Origin: Glutinoglossum americanum
Lineage: Eukaryota > Ascomycota > Geoglossomycetes > Geoglossales > Geoglossaceae
Assembly (NCBI GenBank): GCA_020080175.1
Contig: JAGHQL010000258.1
Location: 1 to 25,744, forward strand
Length of the DNA: 25,744 nt
Direction of reading: 5' to 3'
Positions 9,601-18,761 of the stretch are shown one piece after another. The notes under the pieces were generated by a model. The model searched no databases, was not told where the DNA came from, and worked only from the letters and a program-made list of their open reading frames with translations. A program made the position numbers and the translations under genes. Each line of letters begins with the position of its first letter. Within the stretch, counting starts at the first letter, position 1.

Positions 9601-9712
9601 GTTTGAAGGTCCTTCGAGCAACGGACCTCCTCCCCCACCGACTTCGTCACTGATCGAAGAAGCAAAGGCTTCAGGCGGTTTGAACGGATCAGCCATAGCT
9701 GACTCACCTTGA
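6644..9712 (+). CDS. set3: SET3-like PHD finger and SET domain protein
   Basis: Single exon, 1022 aa. A PHD finger at about residues 48-91 shows the C4HC3 ligands C50, C52, C64, C67, H72, C75, C88 and C91. A basic, glutamine-rich linker follows. The SET domain spans about 312-427 and ends in ELTIGWDY. The position of the usual NHxC motif reads RRSCRPN (385-391), as in the Set3/MLL5/SETD5 subfamily, whose members are generally thought to lack methyltransferase activity. A cysteine cluster (GGCACESGTDC) follows at about 464-474. The C-terminal half is disordered, rich in Ser/Pro, with an SV40-like nuclear signal PKKKKRV (601-607) and KKKLSLSEYTKKKK near the end. Yeast Set3 scaffolds a histone deacetylase complex and binds H3K4-methylated nucleosomes. 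The start at 6644 is the first ATG of the long frame. Confidence 0.87.
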   Translation: MTDISHPLITPTAPHQLGPINANAAPNPSSTPSHDLPGTAQEDEPYTIKCICPYSDDDGSTVFCEPCGTWQHILCYYPSLNVPEVHHCTDCGGTKHDTKAATERQRRRREQLEEKPKRPAPKSHKKKPKDQKQGALQSDSWQSHDKQDAQHLLDPKSAIPRDQPPIKKTKTAHKASGSISSHVGVQSPSLGPSEPRKAARALLHATRSPSKSPPLVNSLAIDEHNEPFTPEFMQLYKHDPGDKDSPTNVYSSIEFISQTQSWLSDPTALRAACGATSPSEVFQHHQGIDLVPLPHISKRRKEDHRLEYYGSHPVWMFLTVDSPAPAGSLLGELKGEMVGHWDNYKDDARSRWNTMRHPEPFVFFHPQLPVYVDTRKEGTLLRYVRRSCRPNLEMKALITNNNEWHFCFVATEDIPADGELTIGWDYLPPIREYLDRHTDHDNFVRDGDFQSVAQWINFVLANFGGCACESGTDCVFARFSYRQDSVAPSELSAMQTNGTKLRKQRRSKNHTPIYGTIPMEISRASSEGPPRQLDHRDEHDDSRSTSGSLNSKSRSRDLTPATHFSGDAPSTLAGTELSDREKRKIAAVEKTFERLDEGQGPKKKKRVSGGSNLNNPGVGVFTARLSHRRLPTDQGYQKQYTSSGPPHSSTSLPNTPALTFRGGYADVGTGRTQPGSPTSDFPQHRGSILASPTKSSPMSASLAGTPRISSPVARPNYQNVSTQTEPEDDAWYSAPPIVLQRKRVIPYTQRLLERCQEDRLRFEMEKKRKSDSISTPIDPLIPPLKIPLPIPPYQAGGQNLKQESERLKVEERANNNGIVGALPTPTNSSPDSVMSDLGLQDDSSRVILSTAIQPLDPNIQKMNTSPSTAKADPVLEGSLATENGTPAEFRTPNPNLHRPVGLRVQAPPTPRFLSDNSPATPSIQGILSPASASTLQPSCPNTKLSPSFAKNNNIVQASPMKKKLSLSEYTKKKKVETPTTEKSRFSFEGPSSNGPPPPPTSSLIEEAKASGGLNGSAIADSP

Positions 9713-10550
9713 GACATGTATCGGACAGGAGCATCCTAGTCTCTCATCTCTTGAAGAAGTCCACTGGGCCCCCGGTTTTCGCTTTTTCTGCTTGACGAAT
9801 GAGATTTAGATCTCGGCCGATGAGCGGCTTCTCTCTCTTCGTGGCTACGGTTTTTACCATCCCCACACTTTGTACAATATATAGACTTCATTTCGTGGGA
9901 AGGCTCTCTACCATAGCCTCTCCGACTTGTATTCAAAGAGAAAGGGTAATTACCAGGTGGTACGGCGGTTTCTGGAGTTGTCAAGTTTTTTTCCATTTCG
10001 TGTTCAAAAAAAAGGGTCCCTGGGGTGTCTACGGGGGGCATCTCACACGAGGACTTGGTTGTCTGGCGGGGGGGGAGGGATACTCTATCATTCCGCTTTC
10101 CACGTCGTGCGTCATGAAAAAAAAATTTTACGGATGGGGGGGTTTTTTTTTATTGATGCGCTGCTGCTCCCCACAGCAAAAACCAAAATATTTGGTGATG
10201 AACCAGTCAAACCACCATGCTGAGGGTTGAGGGAGGGAAACGAATAGAAGATACTAGCAAGCATAGTCTTGAGCTGGTTTTTTTTTTTTTTTTTCTTCCA
10301 AATTAAATTAAAAGCAGCATAAAAAATTTTAAAAAAAAAAATAAAAAATAAAAAAGCCCCAGTTTCCCTTTTTCTTTTTTCTTTTTTTTTCCCTCTCCCT
10401 TTTTTTCGGCATGGCGATGGAAGGGGATCGTACTAGCCTGGCGAGAATGGGGGAGAGAAGGAAGGAAAGAAAGAAAGAAAGAGAAAGTGACCTTTGGGCG
10501 GGGGGGGGGAACCCCTGTGTACCACGTAGAGGCCGTCCTTTTTTGTGTAC

Positions 10551-10568
10551 ATATATATATATATATAT
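10551..10568. repeat. (AT)9 microsatellite
   Basis: A perfect AT dinucleotide run, followed after one GT by a second short run (to about 10578). Confidence 0.9.
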
Positions 10569-10686
10569 GTATATATATGGCAGGGAGGAGGGGAGAGACG
10601 ACCGGGGACGGATGTGTGTGAAATGCCCGAGCGAAGAGAACTAAATTTACCAATATTCTTTTTTTACGACTCACCCATTTCACGGC

Positions 10687-10701
10687 GGGGGGGGGGGGGG
10701 G
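10687..10701. repeat. G15 homopolymer
   Basis: Fifteen consecutive G residues on the + strand, ten bases before a TA microsatellite. Confidence 0.9.
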
Positions 10702-10711
10702 ATCTGTAGTA

Positions 10712-10732
10712 ATATATATATATATATATATA
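10712..10732. repeat. (AT)n microsatellite
   Basis: About ten perfect AT units. Confidence 0.9.
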
Positions 10733-11041
10733 GGCCTTGGGATCAAGATACGTGTGTTAGGAGGAAGGGTTAGGGTTGGACAGGTAGGATAGGGATTTGT
10801 TGTCGTTGTCGTTGTTGTTATTTATGTATGTACAAGTACACGCGAGAAAGAGAAAGAGAAAGAGAGAGAGAGGGGGGGGGGGAAAAAGTGTGTGTGGATA
10901 GATAGACAGAAACCCGCCGAGGAGGAAAGGAGAAACTGGTTTTGTTGTGTGTGTTTGGGGGGATTTTTTATATTTTATATTTTGGAGGCTGGAGGGGTAG
11001 GACACGCATCTTTGGTATGGTCCTGTCTTATTGGTGCACGA

Positions 11042-11065
11042 AGAGAGAGAGAGAGAGAGAGAGAG
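11042..11065. repeat. (AG)12 microsatellite in SNU71 3' region
   Basis: A perfect AG run starts 12 bases beyond the SNU71 stop codon. It would read as a CU-rich tract at the beginning of that gene's 3' UTR. Confidence 0.9.
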
Positions 11066-11077
11066 GAGCAGAACAAC

Positions 11078-13770
11078 CTAAGCGGAAAGACCTCTCTTCT
11101 CGCTCTCGGAGAAAAAGATGATCATCCGCCAAAGTTTCTTGACCAGGACCTCGGCCTCCTCGTCTAGCGCCTGGTAGAAAAGAAGATAAGAACGTCAGTA
11201 TTCGGACACGGTGGTAGGGAGAGAGAGAGATGTCAAAAACTCACCCCCTCGAGCTCCATCACCAACTCCTGCGGTCCTCCTCTCTTCCTAATATGGTCCT
11301 CCACAACCTCCACGAGCATCTGCTCCTGCACGCCAAGGTACTCCACGATCTTCCTCTCCACAAACGGCTTCAGCTTCTCCGCCACCACCGCCTCGTCCAC
11401 GAATTCCCACTTGACCGCCCACTTCCAGAGGCCGTCCTTCTCCGACGGGATCTCGGCCGCTAGCTGTCGGACGGCTTGCTCGCGCTCCTCGTCCGAGAGG
11501 CCTTGGGCTTCGGCTGCGCTGTCAAACTTGATGGGGACGAGGGTTCGTTTGGCCGTCGCGGAGCTTTCTTCTTCGTCTTCTAGGAGGCCTTCGACTTCTG
11601 CGACGGTGCGGCGGGGGTTGGCTGCCGCCTGAGCCTTTTGGGCGGCGGCGCCGAGAGAGAGCTTGAAGCGTGCAGGCTCTCTGGTCGCTTGCGCGTTCCT
11701 TTCGATCTCTTCAGCCTGTCTAGCCAGGAATTGATCCGCCATGCCTCTCGCCTGGTCTCTCTTCTCCTTCTCCTTCTGGGCCTCCCTCTCCTCTGCCGCA
11801 CGGTCACGTTCGTCCATCTCCGTTTCTCGCTGTTTGAAGAGTGCACGATTACGGATCCACATGCTGCGATCGAGATAATATTCCTCGCTCTTCTTAGTAG
11901 TTTCGACGTCGTCATTCCAATCCCTGAGCCTCTTCGTCATCGCATCCCTTTCCAGCTTCTCTCTTAACTCATCTTCCGCGTCCCTCGCCTTTTCTCGGTC
12001 CAAGGCCAAGGTACGGCTCCTCTCCCGGTTCAGCCACCGGCGTTCTTGGTCCAGATACAGCTTCTCCAGATCGGCGTTCTTCTTTTCTTTCTTCCGTCTC
12101 TCAAGCTCCTCGTCGGACGCGTCGGTGTCCTCATCATCTTGCTTCGACCACCCGACACCACCGTTTATCCCGCCATTGACAAAAGCGACACCCTTCTGGT
12201 AGTCTCTTGGTATCTGCTGCCCTTGGAAAGCCTTTGGTCCCACTGGAGCTCCCTGAACGCCGCGATCCCTAGGGCCAACGGGTATCCCATTGGTTCCCCC
12301 GGCCGGACCGCTTGGCGCGCCCTGCGGCGGTGGGGACGCTAGACGACTGACTCTTTGCCCTCCGAAGTTTCGCGCTCGCTCCATAGATTCAATCTCTTCC
12401 TCACGTTTTAAGCGTTCGAGGTCCCGGCGATTGCTCCGATCGCGGAATGCGGCGATCTCCGCAGCCACCGTCTCACGCATTTCAGCCGGAATGTCCGCTA
12501 GCTCGTCGTCGATCGTCAATGGAATGGTTACAATTTCGGGCTGGGGCGCCGTAACTTTATCTTCATCTACCATCGGGGTATCACCGTCCCCATCCTTGGC
12601 GACCTGGACTTGTTGCGATTTGGAGGGGTCTGCTATATCAGCGAGGACGTTTGATAACTCCATTCTGGCAGAATCCAAACGAGTTTGGGCGGTAATAGGA
12701 TCCTCTGGACCACGGTCTCTGTGGAACTGCTGGAGATAATCTAAAGAACCTTCGTCAACCAGCACCTGAATGTACATAGTGTTAGCAGACTATCCTAGGA
12801 GCATTTGTGTTAAAGACCTACAAGTAGCTTTGCAGTCTCTGCGCCTTCACCACCGCCCTGCTTTACCTGTTCACCTGACGTCCTTCTCCTTACTGGCACC
12901 TGAATATCCTTTAACACCTCCACCGCCGTATCTAAGCTCTCTGCGTCCTCAAACTCTGCAAAACCGAACGTGCACTTCTTTCCGTCCGCATCTGTGACCC
13001 GGCTCCACTTTCTCAAGTTGCCAGCTACCCAAAGGATCTTCTCAACCTCTTCGTCCGACACAATGTCATTCTTGATATTCCCAACGAAAATTGTTCGAAG
13101 AACCTCCTCCTTTGTCGGCGGCACCAGTGCCATCATGCTCTCTCTGACAGCTTGCCGTTGTTGCTCCATTCCTCCATGACCGGAGCCCACTCCCCCCCTC
13201 CCTCCGCCTCCAGACATCGCATCCCCACTGCTATCCTTCCGCCCCAAGCCGCCTCCTGAGACCGGAGTTGTCGGTTTTGTAGAGCTCGACGTTCCAAGAC
13301 GAATGATAGGGGCAGAAAAGTTGATATTTGGTAAATTCGTAGGCGTCTGAAAGCTCGGTGGAAGAGCCCCCGGACGCCCTGGTTGCTGTAATTGGGACTG
13401 CGGCATACCGGGTATGCCAGGTATTCCCGGAGGGGGTGCTACACCAGGTGCAGACATTCCTGGAGGTGCTGCATAGAAAGATTGTTAGCCCCAATAGACA
13501 TAGTGTAGCAATCGAGCTAACCATAGCAGCAGTTCATCATTGACTAGAATATCCCTACCTAAACCTGGGGGTCCTCCCATACCGGGCGCGCCGCCTGGCT
13601 GGCCCGGGAACCCAGCGAACCCCGGGGGGATTTGCGGTCGCCCATATGGTGGCTCTATCAAAGTGATATCAGTACCTGTCCAGAATTATGCGTAGAGGCT
13701 CGCAGCTTTATACGATTGGAACATGCGGATTTCGAGCCAGAACAGACGTACGTTGATATGGATTGTACAT
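11078..13770 (-). CDS. snu71: U1 snRNP-associated splicing factor, RBM25/Snu71-like (RRM + PWI), 5 exons
   Basis: CDS is complement(join(11078..11170,11245..12765,12822..13468,13559..13654,13752..13770)), 791 aa. Introns are 74, 56, 90 and 97 nt. The first coding exon is only 19 nt (MYNPYQ plus one base) and joins to QPPYGRPQIPPGFAG. Residues 1-150 are Pro/Gly-rich. An RRM lies at about 163-232, with RNP2 IFVGNI (165-170) and RNP1 KCTFGFAEF (203-211). The middle (about 330-620) is charged, Glu/Arg/Lys-rich and likely coiled coil. The C-terminal PWI domain (about 695-786) contains GLWKWAVKWEFVDE and VVEDHIRKRGGPQELV. The last exon supplies VKKLWRMIIFFSESEKRGLS, the typical PWI ending. Human RBM25 and yeast Snu71 act with U1 snRNP in 5' splice site choice. 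The fungal gene could be named after either. Confidence 0.9.
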
Positions 13771-14090
13771 TATTACGACTTATAAGCAGTACCAACAAGT
13801 ACTACCTAGAGTCTATCGTTCGCTGGAACAGGCTCTAGATATATGGTGGCCTAGGAGCGTGTTAGAGTTGTTTGGGCTGTACGAAAGCTCCGTTGCTTTT
13901 CTGTGAAAGAGCGCACGCGTCGCCGCTTTCGCCATGCGAGAATGCTTCCCTAGTAGAGCCGCACACAATCAAAAGCGGCACCGGTTAAAAGCTAACATTC
14001 ATATCTACTAACCATCTCTATCCTCAATGTATATTTCTTAGAAGCTTCAACTACAGCCACGAGAGTTGATTTAATAAGGCTCAGTACTCG
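13771..14090. promoter_or_regulatory. Divergent promoter SNU71 / MRP21
   Basis: These 320 bases separate the two start codons. They contain ACGCGT at 13915-13920, which matches the MluI cell-cycle box core, and an 8-base inverted repeat (GCCGCTTT at 13922-13929, AAAGCGGC at 13972-13979). Six-base matches occur often by chance, so neither is assigned a function. Confidence 0.4.
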
Positions 14091-14849
14091 ATGGAACTGC
14101 GGAGATTGAGCGAGGCAGTCCTTCGCTCGCGAATATCCCCTTTAGGATCTGTCCTCTTACCGTCCATCACCAATTATACTCCACGACTATGGCACAAAGC
14201 ACCATCAATTGCATCAAGACAATGCCAGAAATCACTTTTGCCTCCACACGGCCGTTCAATCTCCACATGCAAGCCCCTCCATAAAGAAAAATCCATCTCT
14301 ACACCCACATCTAGGCCAGGCAAGACCTCAATGACTGATAGTGAGGAACTTGAGTCTATGCTCAACCTTCCTCCCGAACCTCAACGGGACCCCTCTACCT
14401 TCTCCGACTCGAAACCTCCAAACTCCGCATCCGACATCGCCTCCTACTACCGCGACTACGGCACCTCCCGCCGTGTCCCAACCGATCGCATGCTTCCCCC
14501 AAGATCCGGCTCCCTCCTCACCTCCTCAGACTTCCTCCAAAACAACACTTCCCTCGATGAGCTCCCTCCCCGCCCCCCCGCCCAGCCCACAATCCGCCTC
14601 TCCCCCTCCACCGGCCGCACCGTCGCCGTCGAACCTCGCCGTGGAGTAGACCTCGCGCGGGCTTTCAGGAACCTCGACATGATGTGCCGCCAGAACAATG
14701 TCAAGCAAGATTTCGCGCGGCAAAGGTTTCATGAGAGACCTGGGCTGAAGAGGAAGAGGCTAAAGAGTGTGAGGTGGAGGAGGAATTTTATGGCGGGGTT
14801 TAGGGAGATGGTGGGGAAGGTGGATAGGATGAGGAGAAAGGGGTGGTAG
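14091..14849 (+). CDS. mrp21: Mitochondrial small-subunit ribosomal protein bS21m (Mrp21)
   Basis: Single exon, 252 aa. The C-terminal 69 residues (about 184-252) form the bacterial-type S21 domain: GVDLARAFRNLDMMCRQNNV, then RFHERPGLKRKRLKSVRWRR, then a basic tail. The N-terminus (MELRRLSEAVLRSRISPLGS) is rich in Arg and Ser with almost no acidic residues, as in a mitochondrial targeting peptide. The middle (about 80-180) is Pro/Ser-rich and not conserved, an extension common in fungal Mrp21. The protein should sit in the mitochondrial 37S subunit. The ATG at 14091 is chosen because it starts the targeting sequence. The gene converges on ROT1. Confidence 0.9.
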   Translation: MELRRLSEAVLRSRISPLGSVLLPSITNYTPRLWHKAPSIASRQCQKSLLPPHGRSISTCKPLHKEKSISTPTSRPGKTSMTDSEELESMLNLPPEPQRDPSTFSDSKPPNSASDIASYYRDYGTSRRVPTDRMLPPRSGSLLTSSDFLQNNTSLDELPPRPPAQPTIRLSPSTGRTVAVEPRRGVDLARAFRNLDMMCRQNNVKQDFARQRFHERPGLKRKRLKSVRWRRNFMAGFREMVGKVDRMRRKGW

Positions 14850-15484
14850 AGCTGGATGTACCGATGATGTTGGTTAGCATGAGGAGATGGCTGTAAAAAA
14901 TACTCTGCAGCTGGGAAACGACCACTAGGCAAAGGGCAGGATGCTTCGTTCCCAAACTTCAGGGCAGTTGTTCCGCTATACTGTTAAGATTGCTGGCATC
15001 GCCCTCGAACATCCATGTCTAGGGATCTTCGCACAGCCGCGCTTTGCAAATAATTCTCACCACCACCACCTCATATTCCTTTCTCATATCAAACCATTGT
15101 CTATATGTACCGCGTTTGGGCCATGTACTCTATATATCTAGATGTTCCCACATGTGTCTTGCTAAAGAAAAGTTTGTCGAAACCGCCTCTGACATCGAAG
15201 CCTGGTATTCTAATGAAAATTAGATTTATCTTTTCTATGTGGTGACCCAGATCATGGGACACAGCCAAAGCAAATCGACAAGCCCAGCGCCACAGCACAA
15301 CCCTACGACAGGAACCCGCCGAGTCAAATAAGCACCGTGATGACCACAGACAAGGAGAGTATTAACCCCGATTTATGCACCGTCCCAGAGCCCAAACTAA
15401 AGACAACATTCGCCGATGAAAAGGTTTTTAGTATGACCCAAAAGTCGCAGCACGCTAGATCCCGCCAAGACACCGCCATGAGAG
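14850..15484. other. Convergent 3' spacer MRP21 / ROT1
   Basis: These 635 bases lie between two stop codons on opposite strands and should hold both 3' UTRs. Base composition is unremarkable. Open frames at 14941-15141 (+), 15101-15298 (-), 15324-15545 (-) and 15337-15534 (+) are short, overlap one another and resemble nothing known to me. Confidence 0.55.
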
Positions 15485-16520
15485 TCAAGAGCACAGATAG
15501 CCAACGCTTCCCAAGGCTATCATACCCACGCTGATCCACCACCACTTGTCAGCATCGATCAGTTCCTTCTGTTGCCGGATCACATTCTTGTTGAGTGACG
15601 ATTCAGCTCTATCATTACTCCGCTTCGCCCTCCGTGAGCCCTTTGAACTTGATCCCGTCGTTGTCGGTAGGGGGTTTAGGGTGGTGGTTGGGAGCATCGT
15701 TGGTGGGGTGTGCGCAAGGTACATGGGATTCATGGGGGCACCATCGAAGCCAAAGAGGTCCAGACGGAGCATCTTAAGGTACGGGTCTGTGTATACTTCA
15801 TATCTCTGATAGTACGGAACCGACCGTTGTGTTAGCAGTCGTTGATTTTCGGAAGTAGAGTAGCACGCACCTGGAACAGTTCTGTGACATTCCAGCGAGT
15901 ATAGATTGAGTTTTGGTACTTGCAAGGTGTAGAAAGCAGTTGTCTGCCATCAACAGCGATGGGAGTAAGGATAAGAGATCCGTTGTCTGCCTTGGTGTAG
16001 GTTCCATGTTGAAACTGCATTAACCCCTGTGGGCATTGCGGAGTTGTGGCTATAGACGAGATGAAGGCGTAAGCAATGAACACCACCACACTGCGGAGTA
16101 CAAATTTTTGTCGACACCAAAGTAGCTCAATTCGTTCTCATATAGAAATTTGCGTACGGTTTGCAATAGCTCTATAGTAGGCCTCCTCGTAGAACCCATC
16201 ATCTGTGAAAGAGTACGATATGCCAGTGAGTGATGGCTCGATAAACCGCTCATGAGCCGGGTCAAAAAAGTCCTGTGGGAACAAATCAGTAAACTACAGG
16301 TCAATAGCTGCTTCTGTGAGCAACCGGTGGAGGTTGGACGTGAGGGTTATTAAGCCCAACGTCCTCCCCTGTACCCTATACATACAGGACCAGTGATCAC
16401 AGCCCCAGACTTCGTCGACCAGGTTCCCGTCAACTGCGGATCGATAGCAGCAAATGCGGAATAGATGAGGTAAGAGAGTGTTAGCCCAGAAGCCACCTTG
16501 GCCAGAAAAGACTGTTGCAT
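15485..16520 (-). CDS. rot1: ROT1 ER chaperone, 4 exons
   Basis: CDS is complement(join(15485..15805,15871..16049,16158..16272,16386..16520)), 249 aa, the normal length for fungal Rot1. Introns are 65, 108 and 113 nt (donors GTGCGT, GTACGC, GTATGT). Residues 1-25 are a signal peptide ([20 protein letters not shown], then SAFAA). The mature protein starts [20 protein letters not shown], continues [20 protein letters not shown] and [13 protein letters not shown], then [20 protein letters not shown] and VDGRQLL, and later [20 protein letters not shown] with MLPTTTLNP. These are Rot1 family blocks. A C-terminal membrane anchor ends the protein ([17 protein letters not shown]). Rot1 is an essential ER membrane chaperone in yeast, acting on cell-wall synthesis proteins and N-/O-glycosylated clients. 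The first exon at 16520 is fixed by the signal peptide. Confidence 0.93.
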
Positions 16521-16904
16521 GTTGGTGGTATCCGCACACCCAACGGGAACAAGCTATTAGGGTGGAGTTGCAGGGCTCGGTTGGTGGTGTTTAGGTGTCA
16601 ACTGGGGTTAAAGAGCCGACATCACGTCAGCTGCAGACACATAAACAAAGAACTCGATGGCTCACGGCAAATACTCACAAGTGAAGTGTTATGATCAATA
16701 TTGGTAGAGATATAAATTCCGACATATTTTCTAACCACCTTCGGCTGGTGGGCGCTGAATCAAATCTACTTTGACATCAGCACCCTCAGCTTTTGTGCAT
16801 CGAATAGGCCAGGCAAAGCAAAACTATTGTGACAGAAATCGTTGTAGCCGACCAGTTCATCTCAAGGGCTATTCTAAAGGCTAGGCCTCAACAAATCCTC
16901 GGCC
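16521..16904. promoter_or_regulatory. Divergent promoter ROT1 / FTHF cyclo-ligase
   Basis: These 384 bases separate the two start codons. On the ROT1 side there is a CRE-like octamer (listed separately). On the other side an ATG at 16691 opens a 27-codon frame ending at TGA 16772-16774, which would be a uORF of the cyclo-ligase gene if transcribed. No TATA box is clear. Confidence 0.45.
16622..16629 (-). promoter_or_regulatory. CRE-like bZIP site TGACGTGA upstream of ROT1
   Basis: Read in the ROT1 direction the sequence is TGACGTGA, 102-109 bases before the ROT1 ATG. TGACGT cores are bound by CREB/ATF-type bZIP proteins, and related ACGTG cores occur in yeast unfolded-protein-response elements. 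The match is seen; binding is inferred. Confidence 0.35.
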
Positions 16905-17755
16905 ATGGCAGCAATAAAGGCCGCCAAAAAGGAACTCCGACAACTTGTTAGAAAGTCCCTATTAGAAATATCATCAGAGTCCATCGCGTCTCAAAGTCAG
17001 CATTAACCCCAACTCTGCGCGACGGGTTGGAGCTGATACCATCTCCCTTGCAGCCCAGATCGCCCTGAAGATTTTCTTCTCCATGCCAGAGTATGTGTCG
17101 GCGAAACGCATTAGCGTCTACCTGTCCATGCCCGCGGGTGAGATCTCAACGACTCCCATCGTTGAAGATGCGCTACTTCAGGAGAAGGAGGTTTTCATAC
17201 CGTGCATTAGCAAAGCACAGTTGCCTCTAGCGGTGGGGAACCATGCTTCTGTAATGGATATGCTGGCTCTACATTCTAAAGCGGAATTTGAAGCTTTTAC
17301 GCGGGATAACTGGGGAATACCCGCGCCAAGTAAAGAGTCACTATCAGGGCGGGAGAATTGCTTGGGCGATCTCGGGAGGAGAAAGGAGGAGTGGGTTGGT
17401 ATCGAAGAGGGAGAGGGAGGATTAGATCTGATCGTGATGCCGGGTATGGCGTTTGATACGGGACTCAGAAGGCTGGGGCACGGGAAAGGCTACTATGACC
17501 TCTTCCTGCAGCGATATTCCGACAGTAGGAGAAAGAGGACGCCAATGCCACGTCTCGGTCAGTTTGCCGATGATCACTCTGGCCGTTCTCAATTTATCTG
17601 CTAACCCCCCTTCCTTGGCAGTTGGGCTGGCATTGAAGGAGCAGGTACTGCCTGATGGTGAATCTGTTCCTACAGAAGACACCGATTGGGCACTAGATGA
17701 GCTGATAGTCGGGGACGGACGACTGCTGCACTCCAACATCCGCCCCAAATCATGA
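16905..17755 (+). CDS. 5-formyltetrahydrofolate cyclo-ligase (methenyl-THF synthetase), 3 exons
   Basis: CDS is join(16905..16995,17054..17557,17622..17755), 242 aa. The introns are 58 and 64 nt with donors GTCAGC and GTCAGT. The start gives MAAIKAAKKELRQLVRKSLL, the usual basic N-terminal helix (KxxLR). Exon 2 supplies KRISVYLSMPAGEISTTPIV (substrate-binding region) and VFIPCI. It also has the family signature at residues 158-179, VMPGMAFDTGLRRLGHGKGY followed by YD, which includes the G-H-G-K-G-Y-Y-D nucleotide-binding motif. Exon 3 gives VGLALKEQVL and a terminal TDWALDELIV. The enzyme uses ATP to convert 5-formyl-THF into 5,10-methenyl-THF, returning stored folate to the one-carbon pool. 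The yeast counterpart is Fau1. The stop is only 105 bases from the stop of the convergent SmE gene. Confidence 0.95.
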
Positions 17756-17859
17756 CCCAAGGATATCGTACATTTTCCAAGCAAACATTGCTCCTCGTGG
17801 ACTCCGGAGTAACCACAAGAGTTGAGACATAGCTTTGCGAAAACCAATCTTTCAACGGC

Positions 17860-18303
17860 TCATCCTTGTAAGCTCTGTATCAACGAGACGTTGTCTCCCT
17901 TCAAGAGGATTTGTCCTGTGGGGCTATTAGTCAATAGAGCCACACGACTTGAGAATAAGTGCCGAATCATCTGGGATAGTTCTGATATTCAAATGGCGGC
18001 CATACCTAACTCCCGCCTGCTCTCTCCTTCAGTCTTTGTCGCCTGCTTCACCTCCACCGCGTCGTCAATCACAAGGTTCATAAATTCATCAAATCCCTAG
18101 AGAGAGCATCAGCAACACGACCAAGTCATGGCGCCTAATACATAGCCAACACATACTCTAATCTTGCCCTCTATCCTTATCGCTAGTTGCTCGTAGAGCC
18201 ATATCTGTACCGTCGAATGCTGCTGTAATAGCTTGAAAATGAAATTGATAGGAGGCAAAAGGACCCGGCGATTTCCACCACCGCCACCACCACGACCAGT
18301 CAT
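17860..18303 (-). CDS. smE1: Small nuclear ribonucleoprotein E (SmE), 3 exons
   Basis: CDS is complement(join(17860..17915,18006..18096,18157..18303)), 97 aa. Introns are 90 and 60 nt (donors GTATGG and GTATGT). After a Gly-rich start (MTGRGGGGGGNRR) comes VLLPPINFIFKLLQQHSTVQ, then IWLYEQLAIRIEGKIR joined to GFDEFMNLVIDDAVEVKQAT (Sm1 motif). The final exon gives GQILLKGDNVSLIQSLQG (Sm2 motif with the KGDN loop). This is a nearly invariant Sm-fold protein of the heptameric ring on U1, U2, U4 and U5 snRNAs. Length matches the family. It is divergent from MTR10. Confidence 0.97.
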
Positions 18304-18595
18304 TGCGAGATTAGAGTGGTGATAGATCGACTAACTCCGCAGAAACGGTTCGTGGCGGGGTTCGCAATTTGTAGAAGTAGGTAGCAGCGGGCGTGTATTG
18401 AGAGTCACCAAGTAAGCAACAAGACATACATAGATGAGTGTGTGAACTTGATTCGGATGTCAGCCTGCAGCATGTGCAGGGTTTGAGGTGCCGCCAAGAT
18501 TTTGGCGGGACAGCCCACTCCACGCTTTAGCAGCGCTATTCACCATACGCCGCTACTACTTCTTTGATTGAAACTACAGAATTCGATCAGAATCT

Positions 18596-18622
18596 ATGAA
18601 GCTTATGCATTCGAGCCTCTGA
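18596..18622 (+). promoter_or_regulatory. Upstream ORF 1 of MTR10 (8 aa)
   Basis: The ATG at 18596 is followed in frame by another at 18605, and the frame ends at TGA 18620-18622. Its presence in the mRNA depends on the unseen start site. Confidence 0.35.
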
Positions 18623-18672
18623 ATACTCCCATCCCTTCTTAATACACTCAGATAGCATTCTGAATTCTTTTT

Positions 18673-18720
18673 ATGAACACCCCGCGGGTCTCTACTCCTC
18701 TATCGCTCCGTGACCCTTAA
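18673..18720 (+). promoter_or_regulatory. Upstream ORF 2 of MTR10 (15 aa)
   Basis: The ATG at 18673 opens a 15-codon frame that ends at TAA 18718-18720, 41 bases before the main ATG. It is close enough to be in the leader of most transcripts. Confidence 0.45.
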
Positions 18721-18761
18721 TCTACCGTTCACCACCACTTCTTTTCAAGCGCGCCACAAGG

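Larger units (their letters stand above)
9713..11077. other. Convergent microsatellite-rich spacer SET3 / SNU71
   Basis: These 1365 bases separate two convergent genes and should hold both 3' UTRs. They are dominated by simple sequence: T17 at 10278-10294, A-rich and T-rich tracts to 10390, G9 at 10501, (AT)9 at 10551-10568, G15 at 10687-10701, a TA run at 10712-10732, GA-rich sequence into G11 at about 10841-10882, and (AG)n at 11042-11065. Open frames such as 9799-10230 (+) and 10303-10746 (-) are translations of these tracts. No gene is supported. Confidence 0.65.
18304..18761. promoter_or_regulatory. Divergent promoter SmE / MTR10
   Basis: These 458 bases separate the two start codons, so the two genes probably share promoter sequence. 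The MTR10 side contains two short upstream ORFs (18596-18622 and 18673-18720). No convincing TATA box was seen. Confidence 0.5.

Noticed and set aside
6644-9712. Active histone methyltransferase role for the SET protein
   Set aside because: The NHxC position reads RRSC, as in the Set3/MLL5/SETD5 group generally considered inactive, so a scaffold role is preferred.
9799-10230. 143-aa open frame (+) after SET3
   Set aside because: It crosses homopolymer tracts and overlaps other frames; the position fits a 3' UTR.
10767-10777. Telomere-like GGGTTAGGGTT
   Set aside because: Less than two repeat units in a low-complexity spacer; chance is sufficient.
13915-13920. ACGCGT cell-cycle box upstream of SNU71/MRP21
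   Set aside because: A single six-base match is expected often by chance; noted only in the promoter entry.
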